A DNA stretch of 64,000 bases, taken from the NCBI GenBank assembly GCA_003416985.1, contig QVIN01000004.1:1-64000 (forward strand). The letters run 5' to 3'. The translations under genes and the position numbers were made by a program. The first letter of the stretch is position 1. Each line of letters begins with the position of its first letter. This DNA is from Duganella sp. BJB480 (GTDB lineage: Bacteria; Pseudomonadota; Gammaproteobacteria; Burkholderiales; Burkholderiaceae_D). Below, in pieces: positions 27,805 to 35,976 of the stretch. A model generated the notes under the pieces. It was not told the DNA's origin. It searched no databases and saw only the letters and a list, made by a program, of their open reading frames with translations.

Positions 27805-29865
27805 TTACGTCTTCGGTGTGGTCAAAAGTTCCTTCATCCGTGCCAGCCGCTCCTTCGGCGTCAGCACTTCGGATTCGGCCGGCACGGCGTTGCCGACGTC
27901 GAGCTCCATCTCCTTGATGAAGCGCGACGGATCGCAGTGCACCTGCTCGCCCGCGCGCTTGCGCTTCTTGCACCAGGTGATCTGCAGCGTGCGCTGCGCG
28001 CGCGTGATGCCGACGTACATCAGGCGCCGCTCCTCCTGCACGCGGGCGGCGATGGTCTCGGCCGGCGCGTCCGGGTCGCCCTTGTGCGGCAGGATGCCTT
28101 CCTCCACGCCGACCAGGAACACGTGCGGATACTCCAGTCCCTTCGACGCGTGCAGCGTGGACATACGCACCGCGTCCGGATCCTCGTCCTGGCCCTCGAG
28201 CATGGACATCAGCGCCACCATCTGCGTGAGCTCCAGCACGTTCTTTTCCTCGCCGTCGCGGTCCTTGCCGCCACGGCCGCGCTCCTTGAGCCAGTTGATG
28301 AACTCCAGCACGTTCTGCCACCGGCTCTGCGCGGCGCGCTCGTCGAACATGTCGTACAGATAGGATTCGTAGTTGATCGCTTCGAGCAAGTCGTCCAGCA
28401 CCTGGGCCGCGTTGTCGCCGCTGCCGCTGGGGCCGGGCCGGCTGGCGCGCGCCTCCAGGTTGTTGATGAAGTTGCAGAAGTCGCGCAGCGGCCCCAGCTG
28501 GCGATCGTTCAGCAGCGCCTCGATGCCGCCCTTGAACACCGCCTCGAACAGCGAGCACTGCCATTGGCCCGAGAAGGTGCCCAGCGTTTCCATGGTCGAC
28601 TGGCCGACGCCCCGGCGCGGCGTGGTCACGGCGCGGATGAAGGCCGGGTCGTCGTCGGTGTTGGCCAGCAGCCGCAGGTAGCTGATGATGTCCTTGATCT
28701 CGGCCTTGTCGAAGAAGCTCTGGCCGCCGGAGATCGTGTACGGGATGCGCTCCTTGCGCAGCGTCTGCTCGATGATGCGGGCCTGGTGGTTGCCCCGGTA
28801 CAGGATGGCGTAGTCGGACCACTTGTTCTTGCGCTGGAAATGGTCGGCCGAGATCATGATGGCCACCTGCTCGGCCTCCTGGTCGTCGTTGGCCATGCCC
28901 AGCACGTTGATCGGCTCGCCCAGGCCGTGCTCGGACCACAGCGATTTCTCGAACAGCTTGGGATTGTTGCCGATCACCGCGTTGGCCGCCTGCAGGATGC
29001 GGGTGGTGGAGCGGTAGTTCTGCTCCAGCTTGATCACCGCCAGGTCGGGGAAGTCGGTCTGCAGCGTCTTCAGGTTTTCCACCGACGCGCCGCGCCAGGC
29101 GTAGATCGCCTGGTCGTCGTCGCCCACGGCGGTGAACATCGGCTTCTTGCCGATGCCCGTCACCATCAGCTTGACCAGCTCGTACTGGCAGGTGTTGGTG
29201 TCCTGGTACTCGTCCATCAGCAGGTAGCGCAGGCGGCGCTGCCACTTGTCGCGCACCGGCTCGTTGTTGCGGAACAGCTCCACCGGCAGGCGGATCAGGT
29301 CGTCGAAGTCCACCGCCTGGTAGGCCGACAGCGTGGCCACGTAGCTGCCGTAGATGCGCGCCGACTGCGCCTCGTCCTCGTCCTTGGCGTTCTGCAGCGC
29401 GATGGCCGGATCGACCAGACCGTTCTTCCACAGCGAGATGTCGGTCTGGATGCGGCGCACCACCTGCTTGTCGGTGGTGATGGCCAAGTCCTGGATCAGC
29501 GAGCCGCAATCGTCGGCGTCCATGATCGAGAAGCGGTCCTTGAGGCCGACGCCGTTGGCCTCCTGGCGCAGGATCTTGACGCCCAGCGAGTGGAAGGTCG
29601 ACACCGTCAGCTGCTTGGCCTGGCGCGGCTGCTTGAGCAGCTTGGCGATCCGCTCCTGCATCTCCAGCGCGGCCTTGTTGGTGAAGGTCAGCGCGGCGAT
29701 GGTGCGCGGATCGTAGCCGCGGTCCTCGATCAGGTGGGCGATTTTCTGGGTGATCACGCGCGTCTTGCCCGAGCCGGCGCCGGCCAGCACCAGGCAGGGG
29801 CCGTCCAGGTAGGTGACCGCTTCGCTCTGCGGTACGTTAAGGCCGAATTGTGGTGCTTTGGACAT
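27805..29865 (-). CDS. rep: ATP-dependent DNA helicase Rep
   Basis: Superfamily 1A 3'-5' helicase of 686 aa (E. coli Rep has 673). The Q motif LNVPQSEAV is followed by Walker A AGAGSGKT at 29-36, motif II DEYQD, motif III GDDDQAIYAWRGA, motif IV QNYRST and the C-terminal motifs SGGQSFFDKAEIKD, TLHASKGLEYPHVFLVG and EERRLMYVGITRAQ. Rep unwinds DNA and clears proteins ahead of the replication fork. Rep rather than UvrD is favoured by overall similarity of the NVPQSEAVTYLDGPCLVLAG start and the 1B/2B regions. A single gene, divergent from the AtaL-like gene. Confidence 0.93.
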   Translation of the reverse strand: MSKAPQFGLNVPQSEAVTYLDGPCLVLAGAGSGKTRVITQKIAHLIEDRGYDPRTIAALTFTNKAALEMQERIAKLLKQPRQAKQLTVSTFHSLGVKILRQEANGVGLKDRFSIMDADDCGSLIQDLAITTDKQVVRRIQTDISLWKNGLVDPAIALQNAKDEDEAQSARIYGSYVATLSAYQAVDFDDLIRLPVELFRNNEPVRDKWQRRLRYLLMDEYQDTNTCQYELVKLMVTGIGKKPMFTAVGDDDQAIYAWRGASVENLKTLQTDFPDLAVIKLEQNYRSTTRILQAANAVIGNNPKLFEKSLWSEHGLGEPINVLGMANDDQEAEQVAIMISADHFQRKNKWSDYAILYRGNHQARIIEQTLRKERIPYTISGGQSFFDKAEIKDIISYLRLLANTDDDPAFIRAVTTPRRGVGQSTMETLGTFSGQWQCSLFEAVFKGGIEALLNDRQLGPLRDFCNFINNLEARASRPGPSGSGDNAAQVLDDLLEAINYESYLYDMFDERAAQSRWQNVLEFINWLKERGRGGKDRDGEEKNVLELTQMVALMSMLEGQDEDPDAVRMSTLHASKGLEYPHVFLVGVEEGILPHKGDPDAPAETIAARVQEERRLMYVGITRAQRTLQITWCKKRKRAGEQVHCDPSRFIKEMELDVGNAVPAESEVLTPKERLARMKELLTTPKT

Positions 29866-30000
29866 CGAAGGACGCTATGGCAGGGTGACAACCAGCCATT
29901 GTACAGCGCCTTGCCTGAGCGGGCGCAGAGGTCGTGCCGGCATTTGCGTTACCATGCGGGGATGAGGCGCACGCGCGCCTGGCTTTTAGATGGTTGCCCT

Positions 30001-30483
30001 ATGAAATTCGAACATTTGATTGAAATTAACGACCCGCTCAACCCGCTGATCGACGCGCTGAGCATCAAGCAGTTGTGGAGCGGCCTGGTGCTGCGCGCCG
30101 AATCGCCGAAGCTGTTCGTGCCGCATCTGGACGAATGCACGATCACCGAGCGAAGCGAGCTCAGCTTCCGCCGCAGCCTGCGCTACGGCCAGCTGGTCAT
30201 CGAGGACCGCGTGGTGCTGGAGCCGATGCGCGAGGTGCGCTACGAAGTGGCGGCGCAGCAGGACATCAGCCAGTCCAGCCTGACGATGACGATCGAAACC
30301 CCGACCGCCGACACGCTGTACGTGCGCTTCCAGTACGACGACGGCCACGACGCGGCCACCGACGCCGCCAACGCGATGTACGACGATTTCCGCCGCTCGG
30401 CCTACCAGGAATCGGACATCGACACCATCCGCGTGCTGCGCGACCTGGCGCAGCAGGGCCGGCTGGACGCGCTGCTGAACTAA
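30001..30483 (+). CDS. AtaL-like (DUF1857) SRPBCC family protein
   Basis: A 160-aa protein of the AtaL-like/DUF1857 group in the SRPBCC superfamily. The start MKFEHLIEINDPLNPLIDAL and the segment QLWSGLVLRAESPKLFVPHLD are the family's best conserved stretches, with a C-terminal helix near IRVLRDLAQQGRLDALL. Members are small ligand-binding helix-grip proteins. The founding AtaL belongs to an antibiotic cluster, but most relatives, like this one, are in no such context. It is divergent from rep and convergent with the oxidoreductase. Confidence 0.88.
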   Translation: MKFEHLIEINDPLNPLIDALSIKQLWSGLVLRAESPKLFVPHLDECTITERSELSFRRSLRYGQLVIEDRVVLEPMREVRYEVAAQQDISQSSLTMTIETPTADTLYVRFQYDDGHDAATDAANAMYDDFRRSAYQESDIDTIRVLRDLAQQGRLDALLN

Positions 30484-30513
30484 GCGGCCAGCCGCGCCTC
30501 TGGCACGCGGGTT

Positions 30514-30545
30514 ATGGATTCCCGCCTGCGTGGGCAGGGCGGCAT
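30514..30545. repeat. Degenerate REP-like inverted repeat
   Basis: The segment GGATTCCCGCCTGCGTGGGC with flanking bases resembles the widespread proteobacterial extragenic palindrome that reads GGATTCCCGCCTGCGCGGGAA. The right half is decayed. It lies in the 91-bp gap between two convergent genes, a usual place for such repeats. Confidence 0.45.
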
Positions 30546-30574
30546 GGCCGTAGGGGACGGCGCCCATCCTTGAA

Positions 30575-32017
30575 CTAGGGCGCCGGCGTGCAGTCGATGC
30601 AGGCGCAGTCGTGGGCCGGCGCGTTGGCCAGCTGGTGCGCCAGGTCGCGCAGCGCGGTACGCACACCTTCCTCCACCACCGGATGGTAGAACGGCATGTC
30701 CAGCATGGCGCTGACGGTCAGTCCGGCCTGGCACGCCCAGGACAGCAGGTGCCCGATGTGCTCGGCGCGCGGGCCGATCATCTCGGCGCCCAGGAAGCGG
30801 CCGGTGGCATGCTCGGCGTACACGCGCAGCATCCCTTTGTTTTGCAGCATCACGCGGCTGCGGCCCTGGTTCTCGAACGACACCTTGCCGACCGCGAAGC
30901 GGCCCTTCCGCGAGGCGCACAACTCCTCGTAGCTGGCGCCCAGCGTGGCGATCTGCGGCTCGGTGAAGGCGATGGTCAGCGGCGTGCGGCGCAGGCCGGG
31001 CTGGACCGCCGGGTAGCGCGCCGCGTTGTCGCCGGCGATGCGGCCCTGGTCGGCCGCCTCCGGCAGTTGCGGGCGTTCGTTGTCGGCATCGCCGGCGATG
31101 AAGATGGCGCTGTCGCCGCACTGCATCGTCTGCGGATTGAAGAACGGAATGCCCTGGTGGTCGCGCGACAGGCCGGTGTTTTCCAGGCCCAGCTTGTGGA
31201 CATTGGGCCGGCGGCCGATGGCCGACAGCAGGTAGCTGAACTGCTCGGTGCGCTGCGCGCCGTCGGCGTCCTCGCTGGTGACGGCCAGGCCATCGGCGTC
31301 CGCCACCACGCGCACCACCTTGGTCTTGAAGCGCACGTCGAGCTCGTCGGCCATGGCGCGGCGCGCCACCTCCAGCACGTCCGGATCGCTGAGCTGGGCG
31401 ACGCTGCCGCCGCGTCCGAACACGGTCACGCGCACGCCCAGCCGCGCCAGCGCCTGGCCCAGCTCCAGGCCGATGACGCCGGTGCCGGCCACGGCGACCG
31501 AGTCCGGCAGGTCGTCCCAGTCGAACACATCGTCGCTGCTGATCACGCGCGGACCGGCCGCGCGCCACTCGTCCGGCACGATGGGCGTCGAGCCGGTGGC
31601 GATGACGAAGCGCTCCGCCTCGACCAGCGTGTGGTCGTCGATTTGCAGCCGGGTCGGGCTCAGGAAGCGGGCGTGGCCGTGGAGCTTGTCCTCGGCCGGA
31701 TAGCCGTCCACGCTCTCGACGACGAAACCGACAAAGCGGTCTCGCTCGCTGCGCACGCGCGCCATCACGGCCTTGCCGTCGATGCGCGACTGGCCCGGAT
31801 GGACGCCGAACGCCGGCGCCGCCTGCAGCACATGGGCCGCCTCGGCCGCCGCGATCAGCAGCTTGCTGGGCATGCAGCCGACGCGGGCACAGGTGGTGCC
31901 GTAGACATGGCCTTCGATCAACAGGGTTTTCTTGCCGCCGGTGGAGGCGGCGCGGTAAGCGGTCATGCCGGCGGTGCCGGCGCCGATCACCGCGACTTCG
32001 GTGCGTAGCGTTTTCAT
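30575..32017 (-). CDS. Pyridine nucleotide-disulfide oxidoreductase, dihydrolipoyl dehydrogenase-like
   Basis: FAD-dependent class I disulfide reductase (480 aa from ATG 32015-32017). The FAD motif is GAGTAGMTAYRAA at 12-24, the redox pair is C43-ARVG-C48 followed by MPSKLL, the NAD-binding motif is GTGVIGLELGQALARLG and the C-terminal dimer domain has the MPFYHPVVEEG segment with its catalytic histidine. It is annotated as dihydrolipoyl dehydrogenase in relatives but stands far from any 2-oxoacid dehydrogenase genes, so the true substrate is open. An unusual C-terminal tail adds C471, C473 and C476 (DCACIDCTPAP). It is divergent from argP. The longer frame to 32068 adds an unlikely N-terminus. 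Confidence 0.85.
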   Translation of the reverse strand: MKTLRTEVAVIGAGTAGMTAYRAASTGGKKTLLIEGHVYGTTCARVGCMPSKLLIAAAEAAHVLQAAPAFGVHPGQSRIDGKAVMARVRSERDRFVGFVVESVDGYPAEDKLHGHARFLSPTRLQIDDHTLVEAERFVIATGSTPIVPDEWRAAGPRVISSDDVFDWDDLPDSVAVAGTGVIGLELGQALARLGVRVTVFGRGGSVAQLSDPDVLEVARRAMADELDVRFKTKVVRVVADADGLAVTSEDADGAQRTEQFSYLLSAIGRRPNVHKLGLENTGLSRDHQGIPFFNPQTMQCGDSAIFIAGDADNERPQLPEAADQGRIAGDNAARYPAVQPGLRRTPLTIAFTEPQIATLGASYEELCASRKGRFAVGKVSFENQGRSRVMLQNKGMLRVYAEHATGRFLGAEMIGPRAEHIGHLLSWACQAGLTVSAMLDMPFYHPVVEEGVRTALRDLAHQLANAPAHDCACIDCTPAP

Positions 32018-32162
32018 TTTCAAGAGTCTACACCGTTTGGCCGGACCGCATTCCCTCCCAAAAAGCAAGCTTTTCGCGCACGATAGGATGTAATCGAGTT
32101 TTACTTAATTTCCAAATGGCATTAGTATTACTTATCGTTTCCAATTTTTATAAGTACAGCTT

Positions 32163-33053
32163 ATGGGATCACTGGACTACCGCGCGCTGGCCGTGCTGGA
32201 CGCCGTCGCCAGCCAGGGCAGCTTCGAAAAGGCCGCCCTGGCGCTGGGCATCAGCCAATCGGCCGTTTCGCAGCGCATCAAGGCGCTGGAGGATGCCGCC
32301 GGCCGGCTGCTGATCGTGCGCGGCCAGCCCGCCGTGCCGACCGGCCTGGGGCAGCGGCTGGTGTCGCACCACCGCAACGTCCGGTTGATGGAGGCGGCGC
32401 TCGACATTGATATGGGTCACAAAGTGAGCATGCCGGAGATCGCGCTGGCGGTTGACGCGGCCAGCCTGGCGACCTGGTTCCCCATGAGCCTGCAGCCCCT
32501 GCTGTCGCCGCCGCGCTGCCAGCTGAAGGTGCAACTGGCCGACCAGCGGCTGGCGCTGCATCTGGTGCAGGAGGGCAGCGTCTTCGGCAGCATCGCCGCC
32601 GCGCAGGAGCATCCGGACCAGCACGCCAACGGACCGGAAGTCACGCCGCTGGGCAAGCTGCGCTACGTGTGCGTGGCCACGCCGGTGTTTGCCGGGCACT
32701 GGTTCGGCGACGGCTTCTCGCGGGAAGCGGCGCGGCTGGCTCCGGCCGTGATCAGCGACCAGGACATGATGACCGGCTTCCTGCGCACGGTGCTGGAGCT
32801 GAACGGCCCGTATCCGCACCACACCATGCCGCACTCGGCCGCCACCGCCGAATGCATTTACGGCAGCCTGGCCTACGGCCTGATGCCGCAGATCCAGGTC
32901 TCGGGCGCGCTGACCGCCGGCCGCCTGGTCGACGTGGCGCCCGGCCACCACGTCGACGTCGCCTTGAACTGGCACGCCTGGAACCTCGACACCCCGTTCA
33001 CCCGCGCGCTGACCGAACAAATCGTCGCCACCGCGCAACGCTTCTTGCTCTAA
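32163..33053 (+). CDS. argP: LysR-family transcriptional regulator ArgP
   Basis: A 296-aa LysR-type regulator. The winged helix-turn-helix (about 3-62) reads LDYRALAVLDAVASQGSFEK then AALALGISQSAVSQRIKALE, the ArgP/IciA form. The effector domain is type-2 periplasmic-binding-like. ArgP responds to lysine and arginine and in relatives activates the exporter genes argO/lysE; neither is adjacent here. The neighbour across the 145-bp divergent gap is a disulfide oxidoreductase. The AT-rich gap holds the promoters and perhaps ArgP sites; I could not define one. Confidence 0.9.
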   Translation: MGSLDYRALAVLDAVASQGSFEKAALALGISQSAVSQRIKALEDAAGRLLIVRGQPAVPTGLGQRLVSHHRNVRLMEAALDIDMGHKVSMPEIALAVDAASLATWFPMSLQPLLSPPRCQLKVQLADQRLALHLVQEGSVFGSIAAAQEHPDQHANGPEVTPLGKLRYVCVATPVFAGHWFGDGFSREAARLAPAVISDQDMMTGFLRTVLELNGPYPHHTMPHSAATAECIYGSLAYGLMPQIQVSGALTAGRLVDVAPGHHVDVALNWHAWNLDTPFTRALTEQIVATAQRFLL

Positions 33054-33058
33054 CCCAT

Positions 33059-33149
33059 TTTGGGGTCAAGTCTGACATTCGGACACGAGCTCTGCCGTAG
33101 CTCGGCGCTACAGCAGAGCTCGTGTCCGAATGTCAGACTTGACCCCAAA
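33059..33149. repeat. 91-bp perfect-arm palindrome between argP and priA
   Basis: Two arms of 37 nt (33059-33095 and 33113-33149) are exact reverse complements, around a 17-nt centre that itself adds five pairs (GTAGC/GCTAC). Arms begin TTTGGGGTCAAGTCTGACAT. It lies 6 bp past the argP stop and 10 bp before the priA stop, so it sits exactly in the gap of two convergent genes. It could work as a bidirectional terminator. Its size and symmetry fit a mobile palindromic (REP/BIME-like) unit. Confidence 0.9.
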
Positions 33150-33158
33150 TTAGACAAA

Positions 33159-35192
33159 TTAGATATCCAGCGGGTCTACTTCCAGCGACCACTTCACGCG
33201 GCTCTTCATTTCTCGCAGAGTGAGTAGCCACTCTCGCAGGAACGCTTGCAGCATGGGCCTTGAGGCTGATTCCACCAGTAATTGCGCGCGGTCGACATTG
33301 TGTACCCGCGTCATGCTCATCGGTATCGGATCGTTGATGGTGATGCCCGGATGCTCGACGCAGTCGCGGGCGATGGTCAGGAATTCGATGGCCGTGGCCA
33401 GCTCGGGCGCCTCGGCCCGCAGCAACGCCTGGTACAGATAGGGCGGCAAGGCGGCCTGCTCCCGCTCCTCCAGCAAGGCCGAGGCGAAATGGTCGTAGTC
33501 GTGGTTCACCACCGCGCCGTACAGCGGATGCTGCGGATACCTGGTCTGGATCAACACCTCGCTCACGCTGCCGCCTTCAGTCTGGGCGGCGCGGCCTGCC
33601 CGGCCCGCCACCTGCATCAGCTGCGCGAACAGGCGCTCGCTGGCGCGGTAGTCCTGCGAGAACAACGCCGTGTCCGGGTTCAGGATGCCGACCAAGGTCA
33701 GGTTCTTAAAATCGTGCCCCTTGGCCACCATCTGTGTGCCGATCAAAATGTCGACCTCGCCCCGGTGCACGGTGTCGAACGCTTCCTGCGCGCTGCCCTT
33801 CTTGCGCGTGGAGTCGGCGTCGATGCGCAATACCCGCGCTTCCGGGAACAGCACTTGCAAGCCCTCCTCCACGCGCTGCGTGCCGCGCCCCAGCGGTTGC
33901 AGGTCGACGTTGCCGCAGGTGGGGCAATGGCGCGGGATACGCATCTCCAGGCTGCAATGGTGACAGCGCAGCCGGTGCTCGGGACGATGCAGCACCATGA
34001 ACGAGGTGCAGCGCGTGCATTCGCTGATCCAGCCGCACGATTCGCAGCAGATCACCGGCGCATAGCCGCGCCGGTTCAGGAACAGCAGCGACTGCTCGCC
34101 GCGCTCCATCCTCTGCCTGATCGCGGCTATCAGCTGCGATGTCAACCCATCCTTGGGCTTGTCGCGCTCCATGTCCAGCAGCTTCACCTGCGGCAGCACG
34201 GCGTTCTTGACGGCCCGCTCGCGCAGCTCCAGCTTGCGGTAGCGGCCGGACTGCGCGTGATGCCAGCTCTCCAGCGACGGCGTGGCCGAGCCCAGCACGA
34301 TGGGGATGCCCAGCTGCCACGCCCGCCACACGGCCAGGTCGCGCGCCGAGTAGCGCAGGCCTTCCTGCTGCTTGTACGAGGGATCGTGCTCCTCGTCGAT
34401 GACGATCAGCTTGAGGTTCGGCAGCGAGGCCAGGATCGCCAGCCGCGTGCCCAGCACGATGCGCGCCTTGCCCTGGTGCGCGGCCAGCCAGTGCAGCATG
34501 CGCTCGCCCTCGGACAGGCTGCTGTGCAAGGTCGCCAGCATCACGCCGGGGAAGCGCGCGCGGATGTTGCCCTCCAGCTGGGGCGTGAGGTTGATCTCCG
34601 GCACCAGGATCAGGATCTGGGCGTCCGGCTCGCGCGCCAGCACCTGCGCGCAGGATTGCAGGTAGACCTCGGTCTTGCCGCTGCCGGTCACGCCGTACAG
34701 CAGGGTCGGCTTGAAACCCGTGGCGCCGCCGATCGCGTCCGCAGCCTCCTGCTGCGAGGGATTGAGCGCCGGCATGTTCAGCGGCGTGCCGTCGTGCGGC
34801 GCGTCCAGCTTGGCCAGCTTCTTGAGCGCCCGGTCCAGCGCCACCGTGGTCAGCACGCGCAGGTTCTTCGGCAGGCCGGGCAGCGCCACCTCGCCCAGCG
34901 GACGCTGGTAATAATCGGCGGCAAAGCCTGCCAGCGCCAGCCATTGCGCCGACAACGGCCCCAGCTGGCTGCGCACGGCCAGCGCATCCTTGAGCTTGTC
35001 CACCGGCACGTCGGTCTCGGCCGCGACGCCGACGATCAGCCCCATCACCTCGCGCCGCCCGAACGGCACCAACGCCAGCTGGCCGACCTGCGGCTGCTCT
35101 GCCGCATCGCAATGCCAGCGGTAGTCGAAAATCGCGTTCAGCGGCGTATCGAGCGCAATCTGAAGAATGCAATGGTGGAAAAGGCCCTGCAT
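33159..35192 (-). CDS. priA: Primosomal protein N' (replication restart helicase PriA)
   Basis: Superfamily 2 helicase of 677 aa that recognises stalled forks and reloads the replisome. The start ATG 35190-35192 (MQGLFHHCILQIALD) has GGGAT upstream and matches the family N-terminus; the open frame reaches 35297 but runs into DnaA boxes. The N-terminal 3'-DNA-binding domain covers about 1-100. Walker A is GVTGSGKTEVYL and motif II is DEEHD. The zinc-binding insertion has paired cysteines CCESCGWISECTRC and CHHC ... CPTC. Its upstream gap holds the DnaA-box cluster described next. Confidence 0.96.
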   Translation of the reverse strand: MQGLFHHCILQIALDTPLNAIFDYRWHCDAAEQPQVGQLALVPFGRREVMGLIVGVAAETDVPVDKLKDALAVRSQLGPLSAQWLALAGFAADYYQRPLGEVALPGLPKNLRVLTTVALDRALKKLAKLDAPHDGTPLNMPALNPSQQEAADAIGGATGFKPTLLYGVTGSGKTEVYLQSCAQVLAREPDAQILILVPEINLTPQLEGNIRARFPGVMLATLHSSLSEGERMLHWLAAHQGKARIVLGTRLAILASLPNLKLIVIDEEHDPSYKQQEGLRYSARDLAVWRAWQLGIPIVLGSATPSLESWHHAQSGRYRKLELRERAVKNAVLPQVKLLDMERDKPKDGLTSQLIAAIRQRMERGEQSLLFLNRRGYAPVICCESCGWISECTRCTSFMVLHRPEHRLRCHHCSLEMRIPRHCPTCGNVDLQPLGRGTQRVEEGLQVLFPEARVLRIDADSTRKKGSAQEAFDTVHRGEVDILIGTQMVAKGHDFKNLTLVGILNPDTALFSQDYRASERLFAQLMQVAGRAGRAAQTEGGSVSEVLIQTRYPQHPLYGAVVNHDYDHFASALLEEREQAALPPYLYQALLRAEAPELATAIEFLTIARDCVEHPGITINDPIPMSMTRVHNVDRAQLLVESASRPMLQAFLREWLLTLREMKSRVKWSLEVDPLDI

Positions 35193-35263
35193 GGATCCCG
35201 TCACAGTAGAAAATTCCCGCGGCAATTGGGCGCAAATCCCGCGCCCGCCGGGGCGGTTTGATG

Positions 35264-35297
35264 TATCCACAGTTTTTGTGGATAACTTTGTGGACAA
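35264..35297. repeat. 34-nt direct repeat, copy 1 (three DnaA-box-like sites)
   Basis: It is identical over all 34 nt to 35699-35732. It contains the inverted pair TATCCACA/TGTGGATA around a short T-rich centre, then a third box TGTGGACAA in the same orientation as the second. Confidence 0.95.
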
Positions 35298-35698
35298 AGG
35301 AATCTTAATCCCCGGAAAGCACAGACTTCAGGCTTGGCATCGTCGTAAACCGGGCAAAAATTCAAAATTATTTCTCTTTAAAATCAAATACTTGGAAAAT
35401 GCTTCCTAGGAGAAGAAAATTTCGCGTTTTTTCTCCGCCGCTGTGCATAAGTGAAGTATTTAGGATGCTTTTTTTGCCGAAATCAAGCACTTTTTGGGGC
35501 TTATCCACCGATATTGCAAAGCACAATGCAATACTTTCAATGGAAGAGCCACCAGGTACTTTATGTATAAGGTTTGTCTGTTCGCAACTTCGTTATCGCG
35601 GTCTAAACTTTGCCTAAAAATCGTGCAACGCAACATACACTTCAAGCAAAACAGCAACATTATGGCTAAGTCACGGTTTACTAAGTACTTTTATTTTT

Positions 35699-35732
35699 TA
35701 TCCACAGTTTTTGTGGATAACTTTGTGGACAA
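35699..35732. repeat. 34-nt direct repeat, copy 2 (three DnaA-box-like sites)
   Basis: Exact copy of 35264-35297, in the same orientation, with start points 435 bp apart. The T before it makes the first box a perfect TTATCCACA. Bases on either side differ from copy 1, so this is selective conservation or a discrete duplicated unit. Confidence 0.95.
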
Positions 35733-35928
35733 TGAAGAAATAAACTAGTTTCAGCGCACAGTCAAGGTTTACGACTTGCCATCTATTGACTCTTCGTCTA
35801 CAAAATTTATTCCATGTAATCAATGACTTGCAAGGAGCTCACGGGCTAGAAAAAAAGCACTGCCTAATATTTCCGCAGCAAAAAAAATTGTGCATAAGTC
35901 GGTATTCGCTTTCCCGCGCGCACCAACG

Positions 35929-35960
35929 AAAAAGGGCACGCCTCCGGAGAAACGTGCCCT
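35929..35960 (-). terminator. Terminator after hemE
   Basis: An 8-bp stem AGGGCACG/CGTGCCCT (35933-35960) with a 12-nt loop is followed on the minus strand by a T run (CCCTTTTTCG). It lies 16 bp past the hemE stop and shields the DnaA-box region from read-through. Confidence 0.85.
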
Positions 35961-35976
35961 CTGTTCGCAAATTACA

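Larger units (their letters stand above)
35250..35900. other. Candidate replication origin / DnaA-box cluster
   Basis: The 784-bp priA-hemE gap has no credible gene. It is far richer in A+T than its surroundings. DnaA-box matches (TTATNCACA): GTATCCACA 35263-35271 (one mismatch), TTATCCACA on minus 35277-35285, TTGTCCACA on minus 35289-35297, TTATGCACA on minus 35442-35450, TTATCCACC 35501-35509, TTATCCACA 35698-35706 plus, 35712-35720 minus, TTGTCCACA minus 35724-35732 and TTATGCACA minus 35889-35897. Exact IHF-consensus matches (WATCAANNNNTTR) lie at 35382-35394 and 35818-35830. AT-rich stretches near 35360-35392 and 35680-35701 could unwind. It could be oriC, a DnaA-titrating locus or a DnaA-controlled promoter region. 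Confidence 0.65.

Noticed and set aside
35494..35748. Small open frames within the priA-hemE gap
   Set aside because: No ribosome sites and no family match; they cross DnaA boxes and AT-rich repeats and look like chance frames in AT-rich DNA.
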